Origin: Laguncularia racemosa
Taxonomy: Eukaryota > Streptophyta > Magnoliopsida > Myrtales > Combretaceae
NCBI GenBank assembly: GCA_037954665.1
Contig: JBBMOL010000097.1
Coordinates: 992,001 to 1,056,000, forward strand
Length of the DNA stretch: 64,000 bases
Reading direction: 5' to 3'
Positions 13,248 through 24,403 of this stretch are shown here, piece by piece. The position numbers and the translations under genes were made by a program. Numbering within the stretch: position 1 is the stretch's first letter; each line of letters starts with the position of its first letter. The notes beneath the pieces are model-generated. The model was not told the DNA's origin. It worked only from the letters and a program-made list of their open reading frames with translations, and ran no database searches.

Positions 13248-13763
13248 TATCTTCATTCATTTTATATGATTGTTTTATATTTAATCAGGTACACTTATCA
13301 GTACTACAGGATGGCAATCTAACTAATTAGCACATGATTTAGAGAAGGGTTTACAGTCCATTTGTTGAACCAAAATGAACCATAGGTAGCCAGCCATGTA
13401 TTATGTCATTTTCTTTATTTTCTTATGTTTGTTTTTCCATATTTAAGAACTATTATAAATACTTATAAAGGAAACAACAAAAAACACTTTTTATATTTCG
13501 ATAAAGGTAAACACGTGAAGGAGGGTTTTCTCTCTTTTTCCATACACTCTCATCAATTTTTGTGGGATTGTGGTGTAGTAATTGCAAGTAGTTTCCTCAT
13601 TCTACTAGTGAGTAATATCTAGCAAGAATTTGGAATTCATTTATTCTTTTGTTCTTGAAAAAATTAGGGTTCCACGTGAAAAAAGGATCCTTGCTATTTG
13701 GGAATAATTGTTCAATTATTTCATGATTAGCATTGTGTTGATTGCAATTGGATTGACATATCA
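13160..13763 (+). repeat. 3' LTR of the chromovirus-like element
   Basis: Begins TGATGGGAATC after a short purine run (GAGAAGA, a candidate polypurine tract) and ends CATATCA before the TSD CATAT at 13764-13768. It is about 60 nt shorter than the left LTR because of two deletions. Confidence 0.85.
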
Positions 13764-13768
13764 CATAT
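13764..13768. repeat. Target-site duplication CATAT (right copy)
   Basis: Matches 8849-8853 exactly and directly follows the right LTR. Confidence 0.85.
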
Positions 13769-13799
13769 CTTGGTTATGAAACTAGAAAATATGATCCAA

Positions 13800-14160
13800 T
13801 CATGCAGCATAGGAAGATCTCGAGAAGAGTTGCCTGACACTTATCCCTTTAATTAGTAACCGGAAAGTTTGGGGACGAAGATGGGAGCCGGGGACCTTTA
13901 AGGATTCACATTGAACCTTCTGCCACTGCAGAGGTCCTATAATAGCCTGCTTCAGCCTCGGATGATTACCTTTAAATCTGGTCAAAACACCCGCTATAGT
14001 TTTCATGATAAGCATCTCATGCCATGGTGAATTCTTGGAGAAGTCTCAATCCATATCAGAGATTTTCTTTATGGGCCTTTCCAATATATCAAGCTTCGAG
14101 GTGTTCAAATGACTCCAGCACCTATATTGCTTTTGAAAGATAGCTATTCCTCTGCTTTAA
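13800..14160 (-). pseudogene. Protein-like reading stretch of unknown origin, one internal stop
   Basis: On the minus strand a frame runs from about 14160 to a stop at 13800 with one TGA near 14045. The part after it starts MLIMKTIAGVLTRFKGNHPR and has 71 residues; the part before it includes LDILERPIKKISDMD. The composition looks like real protein (basic, mixed, not low-complexity), but I do not recognise a family. It lies upstream of the TFIIIC90-like start codon, inside the predicted 5'UTR intron or first exon. It may be an old gene fragment or chance. Confidence 0.25.
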
Positions 14161-14723
14161 TGCCTTCTTCCCTAAATTAAAAAGCGATCTTCCAATCAGG
14201 TCTGGGAATAAAAAATTCAAAATTTATCCAGAAAAAAAGAAATACAAATATCGAAACGGAGTATACCCATACAACTTTTTTCAGAACCCGCAACTTATTT
14301 TCCAGCACAGAAGTCCCGAATTACAATTTGATCAAGCAATGTCAGAACAATCAATAGAGTTACTGGAACCGTAGAATTTTCCTCCTAGCTACGAGAAGAC
14401 AACTACTAAGCAAAACATCTTTCTTTCACAACTTTCGAACTAAACACTAACAAAAATTAAATCTTCGGCGATTATCTTACAACCAAAGAGTCCTAGTAAT
14501 ACTCCAACACAGAACCAAAAAAAGGCTGCATTACTTAATGAAGAAATACACTAGGCTTTATATTGATCAGCAATTAATTTATTAAACAGACACATTGTAA
14601 GCAAAAAACAAAAATATATATAAATAAAAATAAAAATAAATTGAACAGAAATCTAATCAATACGGGTATTACAGAGAATTAATGAAATTTAACGCTAAGA
14701 CTCAAAAGCGCTATGAGCCTGAC
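14161..14723. other. Non-coding stretch upstream of the host gene
   Basis: AT-rich sequence with no supported reading frame and no repeat structure apart from A-rich runs near 14600-14640. It is probably part of the 5'UTR intron. Confidence 0.4.
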
Positions 14724-14985
14724 CTTGAATAAGCAGACAGTAATGTCGTGTCGTCTTGTGTGTCGCAGAGAGAGAGAGAGAAAGAGGGCCGGGGGGGGGG
14801 GGGGATGTGGATGTTTAGGCCGCGAGCACCTAGGGTTAAAATTTTTTTTTTTCTCCGTAGAAAAAAAACTGTCTAGGGTTTCAAGTTGCCAAAATTTGCA
14901 GTGCAGAAGATCAGTTTGAGAAAAGATTAGATAAATAGATGACAGTTGTGCTATGTGGAAGTGATGATAGATACGCTTTCCTTTT
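14724..14985 (-). other. Candidate non-coding first exon (5' UTR) of the TFIIIC90-like gene
   Basis: On the minus strand this stretch carries a C-run, a CT-repeat (about 14767-14782) and mixed sequence ending in CAAG before a GT. CT-rich patches are common in plant 5' UTRs. The ends are inferred from the TATA-like site at 15007-15014 and the donor at 14723. No transcript evidence is available here. Confidence 0.3.
14767..14806. repeat. (GA)n repeat and G homopolymer
   Basis: A run of GA dinucleotides is followed by GAAAGAGGGCC and about 14 consecutive G. The G-run is a place where assemblies often miscount bases. Confidence 0.9.
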
Positions 14986-15006
14986 TTTTTTTTTTTGGGT
15001 GGTGGC

Positions 15007-15014
15007 GTTTTATA
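15007..15014 (-). promoter_or_regulatory. TATA-like element, possible promoter of the TFIIIC90-like gene
   Basis: TATAAAAC reads on the minus strand, about 25-30 nt upstream of the proposed first exon. It is a single short match in AT-rich DNA, so support is weak. Confidence 0.25.
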
Positions 15015-15202
15015 CGATGCTCTGTATGCTGAAGGATGGACTTCCAAGTTTCCCGGGCTTGTACGGGCATTCACGGCGGGGCAAGGGACATGGAAATAGG
15101 GAGGGTGAAAAATGGAAATCTATGGTCGTTCTTGAAAGCCCAATAAGTTCAGTTTTTGACGGAATTTTTTATTATCCTGTTTGTATTTTTAGATCAGTTT
15201 AA

Positions 15203-15960
15203 CCTTTAATTTTATAATTAATTAATATATTAATAATAAATATTTAATATATATAATTAAATAATAAAATTAAAAACTAGATGATCCGTTAAAATAATAA
15301 ATCGAATCGTATCTTCTACTTTAAACCGGTTGTTTCCAAAAAAGTGTTTTCCCATCATATTTTGTCTTGTTTTGCTTTTACTTTGTTTATCGATAGGGTG
15401 AAAGAGAGGAAAAAAATCAACCTTTTAAATAAAACAGGCAAAACTCAGGCTATACTATACATGATTATTAATTTAAACATATTTATTCAACCCTATATAT
15501 TTGTAGTATTGTAAATATATGACAAAGGTTACTACTATATTGTATAAAAATATAATATATATTAAATTTATATATGAATTTATGATTCCTTTAGTGAGAT
15601 GGAATATTATTTATAAAGAGTTATAATCTTTTAAGATATAAGGATAAATGAAACATTGCAAAAAAATTGTAGTATTTCGTATTAAATATCACAAATTTTG
15701 TAACTGTTCTAGATGTTGCATCTCTTAGATTAAAATGTCGCATCTTTTGAATAGAATATTTTGAAATTACATATACAAATGCTTTTCAAACCATTTATGA
15801 CTTTTGATAAAATATTAATGTCATATTTGGTATACTGAAATGAACTAAAATTAAATAAAATTGATTAGATTTGAATGAAATAAAATAGAATTAGGAACAA
15901 AATGATCAATCTATTCATGTGTTTAGAAACATTAACGGATTGAATTAGTTATAAACAACC

Positions 15961-15997
<37 letters not shown>

Positions 15998-16582
15998 CAA
16001 AAGAAATCCTAGAAACTATAGTATATTGATCGGAAACTATATACTTCAGGTATACAGTTATCAATGTGTACAAAAAACTATATATGTCAAAAATATATAA
16101 AATCTGTACACAAATCTTATATTTGTTTATATACATTTTATATATGTTTGACATAAATATATAATGATGATCATGTACAAATGTTATGTACAGAGAGAGA
16201 TCTTACATATTTGTTCACGTACCCACACATACATACATATATATTATTTAAGCGAATGGAAATTTCTTATTTGCTTTTGGTGTTCTTTATAATTAAACTA
16301 TCCTTAGATTGTACTTTTAAAACCAATTATTAACTCTTCCCTTAAGGTAATTACTAATAAAATATCTCATTCTCAAGTATTAAATCAATAAATTAACCAT
16401 TTAAACTCCAAGTTTAACCCAAACTTTCATACACAAAAACCGTAACTTATTAACTCCACTTACCCACTAGCCTCTTTTCTCTCCCCTTTCTTCTCTAAGC
16501 TACCATTATCAATTAAAGTAATAAAAGAACTAAACATTAATATTTTTTGTTGGGAAGAGAAAATTATCAATTTTCAATTTAA
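15203..16582. other. AT-rich intergenic DNA with a (TA)n microsatellite
   Basis: No reading frame or recognisable element is seen. A TA-dinucleotide run of about 29 nt lies at 15964-15992, and near 16020-16200 there are loose repeats of TATATGTTTG-like words. This separates the host gene from the retrotransposon nest. Confidence 0.7.
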
Positions 16583-16587
16583 TTGAT
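16583..16587. repeat. Target-site duplication TTGAT of element A (left copy)
   Basis: TTGAT directly precedes the TGTCGAG end of the LTR at 16588. The same five bases follow the far LTR at 51664-51668. Confidence 0.85.
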
Positions 16588-18641
16588 TGTCGAGTCTAAT
16601 TTTAATTTAATTTTTTTATTTTTCTATTTTTTTCCTAACTCTATTTATATTAAATCCTATGCTCATTTAACACAAACCCTCAACTTAAACTAGGAAAAAT
16701 TTTGATTTTTGTTGTTTTTTTTATCTATTTGGAGTTGTCACTCAACTAAAGTTAGGAAAAATCGTTAAGCTTAGGACTAATTGAGTGGATTAATCTTAAC
16801 TTAAACACTGGTTAATGAAACCATTTCTTAAAAAAAAGAAAAGAAAAACCAGAAATTCTCAATTTGGAAGTTAACATACTAAAACCCTAAAGTTATCACC
16901 TCAACCTTCTAAAATTTGAACCATATTTTCTTTTATGATATCCTTTTTAGCACAAATAATAAAAAATTTAAAAAAAATAAGAACATAATAATAATGATTT
17001 GAAATATATATATATATTTTATTTTTAGTGTTACCCCATAAGGGTGCCTACGTATCCACTATTCAAAATCAAACAAGTCGTAATTATCTTGTTTATAAAA
17101 CTTTAGTATTTTTATTTAATTTTAATTAAAAGAAAAAGGATCAGTCAGATTTATACTTATTACCGTATTTAAAAAAAAAAGAAAAATTCTAAACCTAATT
17201 TTCATTTATCAAGGTTAAAAAAAAACTAAAAAACTCAAAATTAAAAAAAAAAAGAAAAAAAAAACATCGACTTAATTTTTATTAAAAAAAGAAAATTTTC
17301 CACGTGACAAAATATTTTTTTTTTATTATTAGCCTTTATTAAGCTCAAATCATTAATTAAATTAATTAAAATTATTAAATTGATTCAAAACTAACTTCAC
17401 TAATCCTATTAATTTAACCAAATTGTAATTATCCTAAAGATAAAATCAAACATATCAATTAATATAATAACATAATAATAAAGACATCACTTACCTGGAT
17501 GTGGGTCAAATTGCAGGTCAATTCGTGGTTTGGTTCTTGGATCGAATTCATGGGTCAAATTCACATGTGTGAGCAGTAGTTAGAACCCTCGTCGGTGGCT
17601 ATCTCCAGTGGTTGTTGAAGCACTAGGAAGTGTCGACCATGGCTTTACTAAGAAGAAAGACTCGATTGTGATGTCAATTCATGCTTAAGTCGCTAGAGAT
17701 GGCAGCTCGACACATTGATGGCAGCCAGCAGTGGGTTTTGAAAACCCCCCTTTTCTCGGTCGAATTGATGCAAAAGACAACCTTTCTCTAATACTAAGAA
17801 ACCTCAAGAAGCTATCAACACCTATTTTGTAGCTTAATTTTTTGTATAAAGCTTTTAATCCTAAAGAGAATGTAGAGGATGGTTATGGGGTTTCTAGAGA
17901 GAGAAAACTCTGCCCAATGCTTGTTAAGGCGTGTTTTTTGTGATTTTTCTTCATCTCCTTGTTATGAAGTCGAGCTCTATTTATAGACTCATTAAACCAA
18001 GCTTGATAAGCTCAAATCACCCTCACTATTGGACATTGTTTTTATCCATTTAAGATTTAAATTTATCTCTTCAATTTTGTTAATTTCTTGTGATTAAATC
18101 CTTTTTTTTAGTTATAAGTGATAAATGTGTATTAAATTCGATGAAAAATGCTTCGGTTTAGTTGGATTTACTAATCTCTTATGCACGGATCTCTCCTCAA
18201 CAATTCTCAATCATGTTCTAAAGGTTGAAGATGAACACTTGTTAAGCACGTGATCTTTCTTGGCCAATGAGTTGTCAATGTGTCACAACTCGGTTGGTGC
18301 TTCTAGGATTTGAACTCGTGACCTTTAGCTTCCTTTACTTATTTAGGCGCATGGGTGGACCAGTTGAGCTAGCCCTTTTTCTCATTTATTTTATGTAATA
18401 AATTTGTGTATAAGCTAACAATCCTAATTGATTTTTTATTGATTCGAAATTCCCAAGCTTGATTTAAAGGCCCATATTTCCTTAATATCGTTGAAAGTTT
18501 CATTATTATTTTTTGTTATCATTGTTTTTATTTATTTTCATTTTCATTATCTTGTAAACCAGGCTTTTATTTTATTTATTTATTTATTATTATTTTATTA
18601 AAGAAAAAAATTTAGATTGAGGCAAAAATAGGGTGTTTACA
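16588..18641 (-). repeat. 3' LTR of element A
   Basis: Ends are TGTCGAGTC (low coordinate) and GTGTTTACA (high coordinate), the family ends. Inside, on the minus strand, are a TATAAATA box at 17978-17985, a palindrome core AGCTTGATAAGCT within 17997-18015, and Pol III-like boxes: A-type TAGCTCAACTGG (18360-18371) and B-type GAGTTCAAATC (about 18306-18316). The rest is very AT-rich. Confidence 0.9.
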
Positions 18642-19694
18642 ATTGTTCCTCTTTGTAGTAAAGTTTGGAAAAACTCAGCTACAAAGACAAAAAATACGTC
18701 ATTTTTACCTAAGAGAAAAGATAAACAATGTTATATTCAGCTAGCTATCTAAACCTGGATCCATTAAGGGATTATCTGACCAAAAGCTTGAGTAAGGAAG
18801 ATACGCCGCAAGCTAACAATCCTATGTTGCAAAAGAAGATAATCACTTCATAATGACTAATATTCCTTGGAGAGTAGTCTTCCAACAATAAGCATTTCAT
18901 TGGACTAATATCTTTAAAAAAGAGATTGTTTAGGAAAGTGCTCTTATGAGCTGACCAATCGATAATAGGAAGCGTCTTACAAAACTAACATCTTCAGGGT
19001 AATTGTCTAGAAAAGCGCTTTTATAAGCTGACTAATCGACAATAAGAAACGTCTTACTAGACTAGCAATATAAAAAAATTATCTAGAAAAGTGCTTTTAT
19101 GAGCCAACTAATCGATAACATGAAGCATCTTAATAGACTAACAACCTTAAGAGGGACATGACTCATCATTGTGAGTCTGATGGAATGAAGAATAACCGTT
19201 CTCCTATTGTTATTATTTCAATTTTTATTTCTTTTGACACATGGATGCCTACCTGGTCATTGTTGATAACAACCAAACCCTCATGATGGTCTAATCTTCA
19301 CTTGCTTATCTTCATCTTGATTAGATTAAAAGATTTTGATATAATCATTATTCTAGAGTTTTTCTGCAAGTTTAGCTCTTGTGATTTTGGTCTTATCCTA
19401 AAACAACACCAAACCTGTTATTCAAGAAAGGTAAAATCATAACACAACATTTAATGAGTTTTACAATTCCATCATTGTTCTTTAACCATTATTCTCTCAT
19501 ATATGAGGTGGAGTGTAGAAAAGATAGGAAAGTGACATAAGAATTTGTTGATAGCGATTGGTCAAGGTGGCTTCAACATTTGATGACCGCCAAGTTGTAT
19601 CAACTTTGCTTGTAGAAAGATGAAAACTAAACTATGAAGTTGTAAACGATTGCTAGCATTCATGAACTTTCAACAAAATTTTCATTATTCATGT
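18642..19694 (-). repeat. 3' non-coding region of element A with decayed tandem repeats
   Basis: Lies between the integrase end and the 3' LTR. Words such as TTATGAGCTGACTAATCGA and GAAGCGTCTTA recur about every 60-90 nt between 18890 and 19170. It is the same type of array as the homogeneous minisatellite in element B, but old and diverged. The bases next to the LTR (TTTACTACAAAGAGGAAC on the minus strand) are the candidate polypurine tract. Confidence 0.7.
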
Positions 19695-22206
19695 TTAGGG
19701 ATAGTACATGTTAACCACATTTGCATTTATGGGGTTTTTTAAATCTGGACCATCCATTTGAGCTAATATTAATACCCCTTCTAATAATACCCTTTTCAAA
19801 ACATATGGACCTTCATAATTTGGATTGAATTTACCTCTTGGATCTTGTGTGTTAGGTAGAATCTTCCTTAATATCAAGTCACCTTCCTCAAAATTCCGCG
19901 ACCGTATTTTTTTATTGAATGCTCGGGCTATCCTTTGTTGGTAGCATTATCCATGGCATAATGCCGTGAGTCTTCTTTCGTCAATCAAGTTTAATTGATC
20001 AATTCTTTTCTTTACCCAGTTAACTTCATCTAGTTGTGTCTCCAATAAAACCCTGATGGATGAGATTTCAACCTCGATCGGTAATACTGCCTCGACACCA
20101 TACACCAGTGAGTAGGGAGTAACTCTAGTAGATGTTCGAAAGGAGGTCCTGTAAGCCATGAGTGCGAAGGGTAGTATCTCATGCCAATCTTTGTAAGTGA
20201 TGGTCATTTTCTTAACAATTCTCTTAATGTTCTTGTTAGCTGCTTCTACTGCCCCGTTTATTTGAAGTTAGTATGGAGTTGAGTTTCTATGATTTATCTT
20301 AAATCATTGACATAATTCCATCATCAATTTGTTGTTGAGATTGGTGCCATTATCAGTGATGATCGATTGAGGAACTCCATACTGAGCTATTATGTCTTTC
20401 TTCATGAACCAAACTACCACTCCTTCAGTGACGCTAACATATGATGAGGCTTCAACTTACTTGGTGAAATAATCAATAGCTACCACTATAAACCTATGAT
20501 TGTTGGATGCCTTTGGGGTGATTGGTCTAATAACAGTGATTCCCTACATAGAGAACGACCATGTAGCGGAAAGTGAATGGAGCTCTTTAGGTGGAACATT
20601 TATCTCGTTGGCGTAAACTAAGTAGCAATACTTGACATATTTAATGCAGTCTGACTCCATTATCAACTAATAGTAGCCTATCTTCATAATCTTCTAAGTA
20701 AGCATGTGTCCGTTCATATAGGGGCCACATACCCCCTCGTGTATTTCTTTCATTAGCTTATTTGCCTCTTCTTTGTCTACACATCTTGATAACATGGTGT
20801 CGAATGACCTTCTATAAAGTATAGACCCACTTAATAGGAAATGGCTTGCTAACCTTCTAAGTATCTTTTGGTAATTTTTGTTGGTCATTTCAGGGTATCT
20901 ACCTTCTTGGAGGAATGTTTTAATATTGTGGTACCAAGGCTTGTCATCTTGTGTTTCTTCAATTGCCAAACAATAGGTGGGCATGCCCTCAATTTCTATC
21001 TTCAAAGGTTGAACTTCAATCCCTTCTGTTCCTTGAATCATAGATGTTAATGTGGCAAGGGCATCTGCAAACTAATTTTGAGTTATTAGGATGTATGTGA
21101 AGGTAACCACCTTGAATTCTTCGATTAATTCTATCAGGTGTTGGTGGTATGGCACTAATTTAGGATCTTTAGTTTTGTATTCTCCTCATATCTATAATAT
21201 GATAAGCAAGGAATCTCCATATACATCTAACTCATGGATTTCCATACAGTAGGCCATTTTGAGGCTAAGGATGCATGCTTCATACTTTGCAATATTATTG
21301 GTATATAGGAATGTGAGTCTCATTGCCACGGGGAACTGCGTTCCTTTTGGCGATATCAACACTGCTTCAATTCAGCATCCAAACACATTAGCAACTCCAT
21401 CAAAATACATCTTCCATTTGTGATCCTTTTCTATCTTGGATTCTTCTTTTGATTCACCCTCTGCCACCAATATATTTTCATTTGGGAACTGGGCTTGTGA
21501 TTCTTAGGAATCTCCTTCGATTGGGTACTCTACCAACTGATTTGCTAATGTTTGTCCCTTCATTGAATTTTAAGTTACGTATGTAACATCAAATTCTGAT
21601 AAGAGCATCTGCCATTTGGAAATCCTTCTCAACAAAACAGGTTTCTCCACTACGTATTTTAGGGGATCATGTTTCGTTAATAGTTCAATGGGATAATAGA
21701 AAGTATACTATCTTAGTCGATGCATAACCCAAACCAATGCACATCAGGTTCTTTCTATCTCGGAGTACCTTTGTTCTCCTTCTATAAATTTCTCACTTAA
21801 GTAGTATATAGCATGTTCCCTTCCTCTTTCATCTTTTTACCCTAGTATACACCCCATCGACTCGGGAAGAATTGTGAGGTATAAGAATAAAGGCATTCCC
21901 AGTTTAGGGCTACTGGAACCGGAAGGTTCATAAGATATTCCTTGATCCTCTTAAACACCTCTTCGCATTCGTCATTCCATTCCATAGTGACGTTCTTTTT
22001 TAGGAGCCAAAATAGTAGGCGGCATTTATTCGTAAGTTGTGAGATGAACCAAGCTATGTAATTTAACCTTCCCAATAAGCCTCTTACCTCTTTGATGGAT
22101 ACATGGGGAAGGCATTTCTAATATGGCTTTTACTTTATTAGTGTTGATTTTAATGCCTTCTTGACTTATAATAAACCCTAATAGCTTCCCAGATGTGACC
22201 CTAAAA
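19695..22206 (-). pseudogene. Element A pol remnant: RT end, RNase H, archaeal-type RNase H, integrase
   Basis: On the minus strand the order is the RT C-terminal part (22206 to about 21850, with GKLLGFIISQEGIKI), Ty3-type RNase H (about 21850-21540), the Tat-specific second RNase H with TNN and EYEA-like remains (about 21540-21050), the linker, and integrase (about 21040-19695, with IITDNGTN- and GAVEAANKN-like remains) ending MYYP and a stop. Open pieces are 20694-21041, 19947-20207 and 19695-19877; stops and frameshifts separate them. The RT stops abruptly at 22206, after the codons before the KLNPEKC block, where LTR sequence of the opposite orientation begins. Confidence 0.85.
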
Positions 22207-23850
22207 CTTGGGGGAGGCACTTCATGCCATTTTACAATTTTTTTCATTAAGTTGCCACATGTCAGCAACCGATTGGACGACACAAGTGCATACATGCTCG
22301 TCTCCTACCTCCATTTGAGATTAGCGTCGACGCAAGAGTAATGGAATTCGACCGTTTTAATTCGATTTTTTGCACAAATCTTTAACTAAAATAGGATAAA
22401 CACCATTAAATTAACATTAATCTTAACAAAAATCAAAGATTAACACGATTCAAAAACAAAAAAAAAATGGATGAGATAGGTCTTAATGGTAAAGAAGATC
22501 CGAGCTTATCAAGCTCGGTTTTAGGAGTTTATAAATAGGACATGATGAGAGGAGGTGCTGGAAGCAATCAAAAGAGAAAAACAAGAGAGAAATACGGGAG
22601 TCGAGCCTTCGTCGGAGTTTCTTCCTCTCTTTCTCTCAAACCCCACAGGAACTACTCGAACCGTCGCATTGGGGTGGTTTTCGATGAAAAACACCACCAC
22701 CATTAGGTTTCTCGTTCTAGCAAAGCCCAGGCCGACACTTTCCCGTGCTTCATCGACCATTGAAGACATCCATCGACGACAATTCCAGTCGCTGCACACG
22801 CTTACTATCCCAACCCAACCCGACCCGCAAATCTGACCTGATCCGCGTGATCGACCTAAACCACGACCCTTGTCCAAGTTAGTTGGATATTTGCATTTAT
22901 TTATTTATTTTATTTTATTTTATTTATTTAGTTATTGTTATTAGATTTAATACTAAATAAAATAAAAGAAAAATAAGGAAAAAATAAATAAAAATAAAGG
23001 GGTACGAGTAAATATAAATAATAAAAATGTAGGTTTTTAGGAATATATTAATAGAATTAGGAATAGATTTTTCTAAAAAGAAAAAAAGAAAAGTAAAAAG
23101 AAGGTAAATATGATAATTAATAAGAATTAATAAAAAAATAAAAATTAATTATAAAAAATATTTTTTTATCACTTAGAAAGCTTTTTTTTCATAAATAAAA
23201 TAAATATAATTGATTTTTTTAAAAAAAGAAAAAATAACAAAGCTTAGATTTAGAAACTTCTTTTTTTTTTAAAAAAAAAAGAATTACAATGATAATAAAC
23301 ATAAACCTGACACATTTTCATAATTAAAATTAAACAATCTACTAAAGTTTTTCATAAAAAGCAAACTATGGCTTGTTTAATTTTGAACAGCAGGTACGTA
23401 AATACTTTTATAAGGTAACTCTAAAAAGAATAAAAAAATATTTTCAAATCATTGTTTGTATAATCATTATATCAAATTTTCAAATATTTTTCTTTTTATA
23501 CTAAAAAAAGGGATATCTTAACATAATTCAAGTTTTAGAATGATAAGGTAGTAACTTTAGGATGTTAATAGGATAGTCTCCAAGGCGAGAATCTCTAGTT
23601 TTTCTTTCTTCTTCTTTTTCTTTTTATAAAAAAAATAAAAAGAGGAGATTTCGTAGACTAGTTGTTTAGATTAAAATTAATCCGCTTAATTAATTTTAAT
23701 TCGATAATTTTTTCCCAACTTCAGTTGGGTGACGACTCCTAGTAAATAAAAATCATTAGTTCAAGTTAATGATTTATATTATATGAGCATAGGATCTAAT
23801 ATGAATTGGATTAGGAATATAATATAAAAATTTAAAAATTAGACTCGATG
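22207..23850 (+). repeat. Left partial LTR of element A2 (start missing)
   Basis: Begins at the LTR position with the word GGGGGAGGCA and continues to AGACTCGA at 23848. It holds the palindrome CCGAGCTTATCAAGCTCGG (22500-22518) and TATAAATA (22530-22537), then a long AT-rich R-U5 part. The plus-strand orientation is opposite to the flanking pol of element A. Confidence 0.8.
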
Positions 23851-23852
23851 GG

Positions 23853-23870
23853 ATTGCAACTCCACTTAGG
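23853..23870 (+). other. Decayed tRNA-Arg primer binding site of element A2
   Basis: ATTGCAACTCCACTTAGG corresponds to the TGGCGACTCCACTGGGGA site in element B and sits at the same distance after the LTR end. Several bases are mutated, including the TGG start. Confidence 0.6.
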
Positions 23871-24403
23871 ACCCCTAGTGGGCTAACCACCTAAACCTTC
23901 TGAAACCAACACTTCTAGATATCTTTAATTAGCTTTTACATTGTGAAATATTGTTAGCACTAATGTTTGTACCTATTCTTGATCCAGGGATTTAGTAAAT
24001 TTTGGTTTTTAATATACCTTATTATTGCTATTAAGTTTCCATACATGCAAGTGTGTGATTAGATACGGTTAGACCCAAGTCGTCTTAGGACCCTAGGACG
24101 GGGGACCATTGTGTAGGTTCCGGGTGAAGTGAAATAATCACCGCTTGAAGTCGATTAGGCTACCCTACCTAATGCTTTGATATGGCCTAAGATCAATTTC
24201 TTTGAGAATATGGGAGGCTATAGAGCTTGGAGACCTTTTATAACCCACCTACCTTGTATATATGAAGTCATGGGCTAGCAAATGATTAATGATGTAATTT
24301 CCTTGTTTTTCTAGAGTTCAAATACATTTACCTATAAGAGAATTAATGATTTTTTGTAAGAGATTTCATTTGTAATTAGAAATTTCTATTGTAATCCTGA
24401 TAG
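23871..24403 (+). promoter_or_regulatory. 5' leader of element A2 with conserved block
   Basis: Non-coding leader before ORF1. The part 24070-24240 matches the leaders of A (49245-49430, minus) and B (42190-42375, minus), including the words GGCCTAAGATCAATTTC / GATATGGCC, GGGGGACCATTGTGTAGGTT and the CTATAGAGCTTGG end. Such a kept non-coding stretch may be an RNA packaging or dimer signal, which is inference. Confidence 0.5.

Larger units (their letters stand above)
8854..13763 (+). mobile_element. Internally deleted chromovirus-like Ty3/gypsy element
   Basis: A 4.9 kb element on the plus strand, antisense to the host gene. It has LTRs 8854-9516 and 13160-13763, a 5-bp TSD (CATAT), a primer site at 9521-9533, two tandem gag copies and a protease region. 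RT, RNase H and integrase are absent: the frame jumps from just after the protease to a polyprotein-type C-terminus (TRLITQARAKRLQ) that runs into the 3' LTR, as in several plant chromoviruses. It is non-autonomous and has many stop codons. The clade within the chromoviruses cannot be decided because RT and integrase are missing. Confidence 0.85.
8354..14723 (-). other. Predicted 5'UTR intron of the TFIIIC90-like gene
   Basis: The exon with the start codon is preceded by a good acceptor (TTGTAG, ending at 8354) only 18 nt before the ATG. The gene must therefore have a non-coding first exon upstream. A plausible donor (CAAG/GTCAGG on the minus strand) lies at 14723/14724. If that is right, the intron is about 6.4 kb, of which 4.9 kb is the retrotransposon at 8854-13763; without it the intron would be about 1.5 kb. 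The acceptor is seen in sequence. The donor is inferred and could be elsewhere between 13769 and 15000. Confidence 0.45.

Noticed and set aside
14679..15202. Frames around the G-run and T-runs upstream of the host gene
   Set aside because: Products are runs of Pro, Lys or Phe from homopolymers. The region is better seen as 5'UTR and promoter.
16588..22206. Treating the left part (16588-22206) and the right part (49077-51663) as two separate elements
   Set aside because: Both have the same orientation, LTRs of nearly equal length, and an identical TSD TTGAT on the outer sides. One interrupted element explains them better.
22521..22877. Frames of about 93-118 aa on both strands near 22555-22877
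   Set aside because: They fall in the partial LTR of element A2, just downstream of its TATA box, and correspond to LTR sequence in the other copies.
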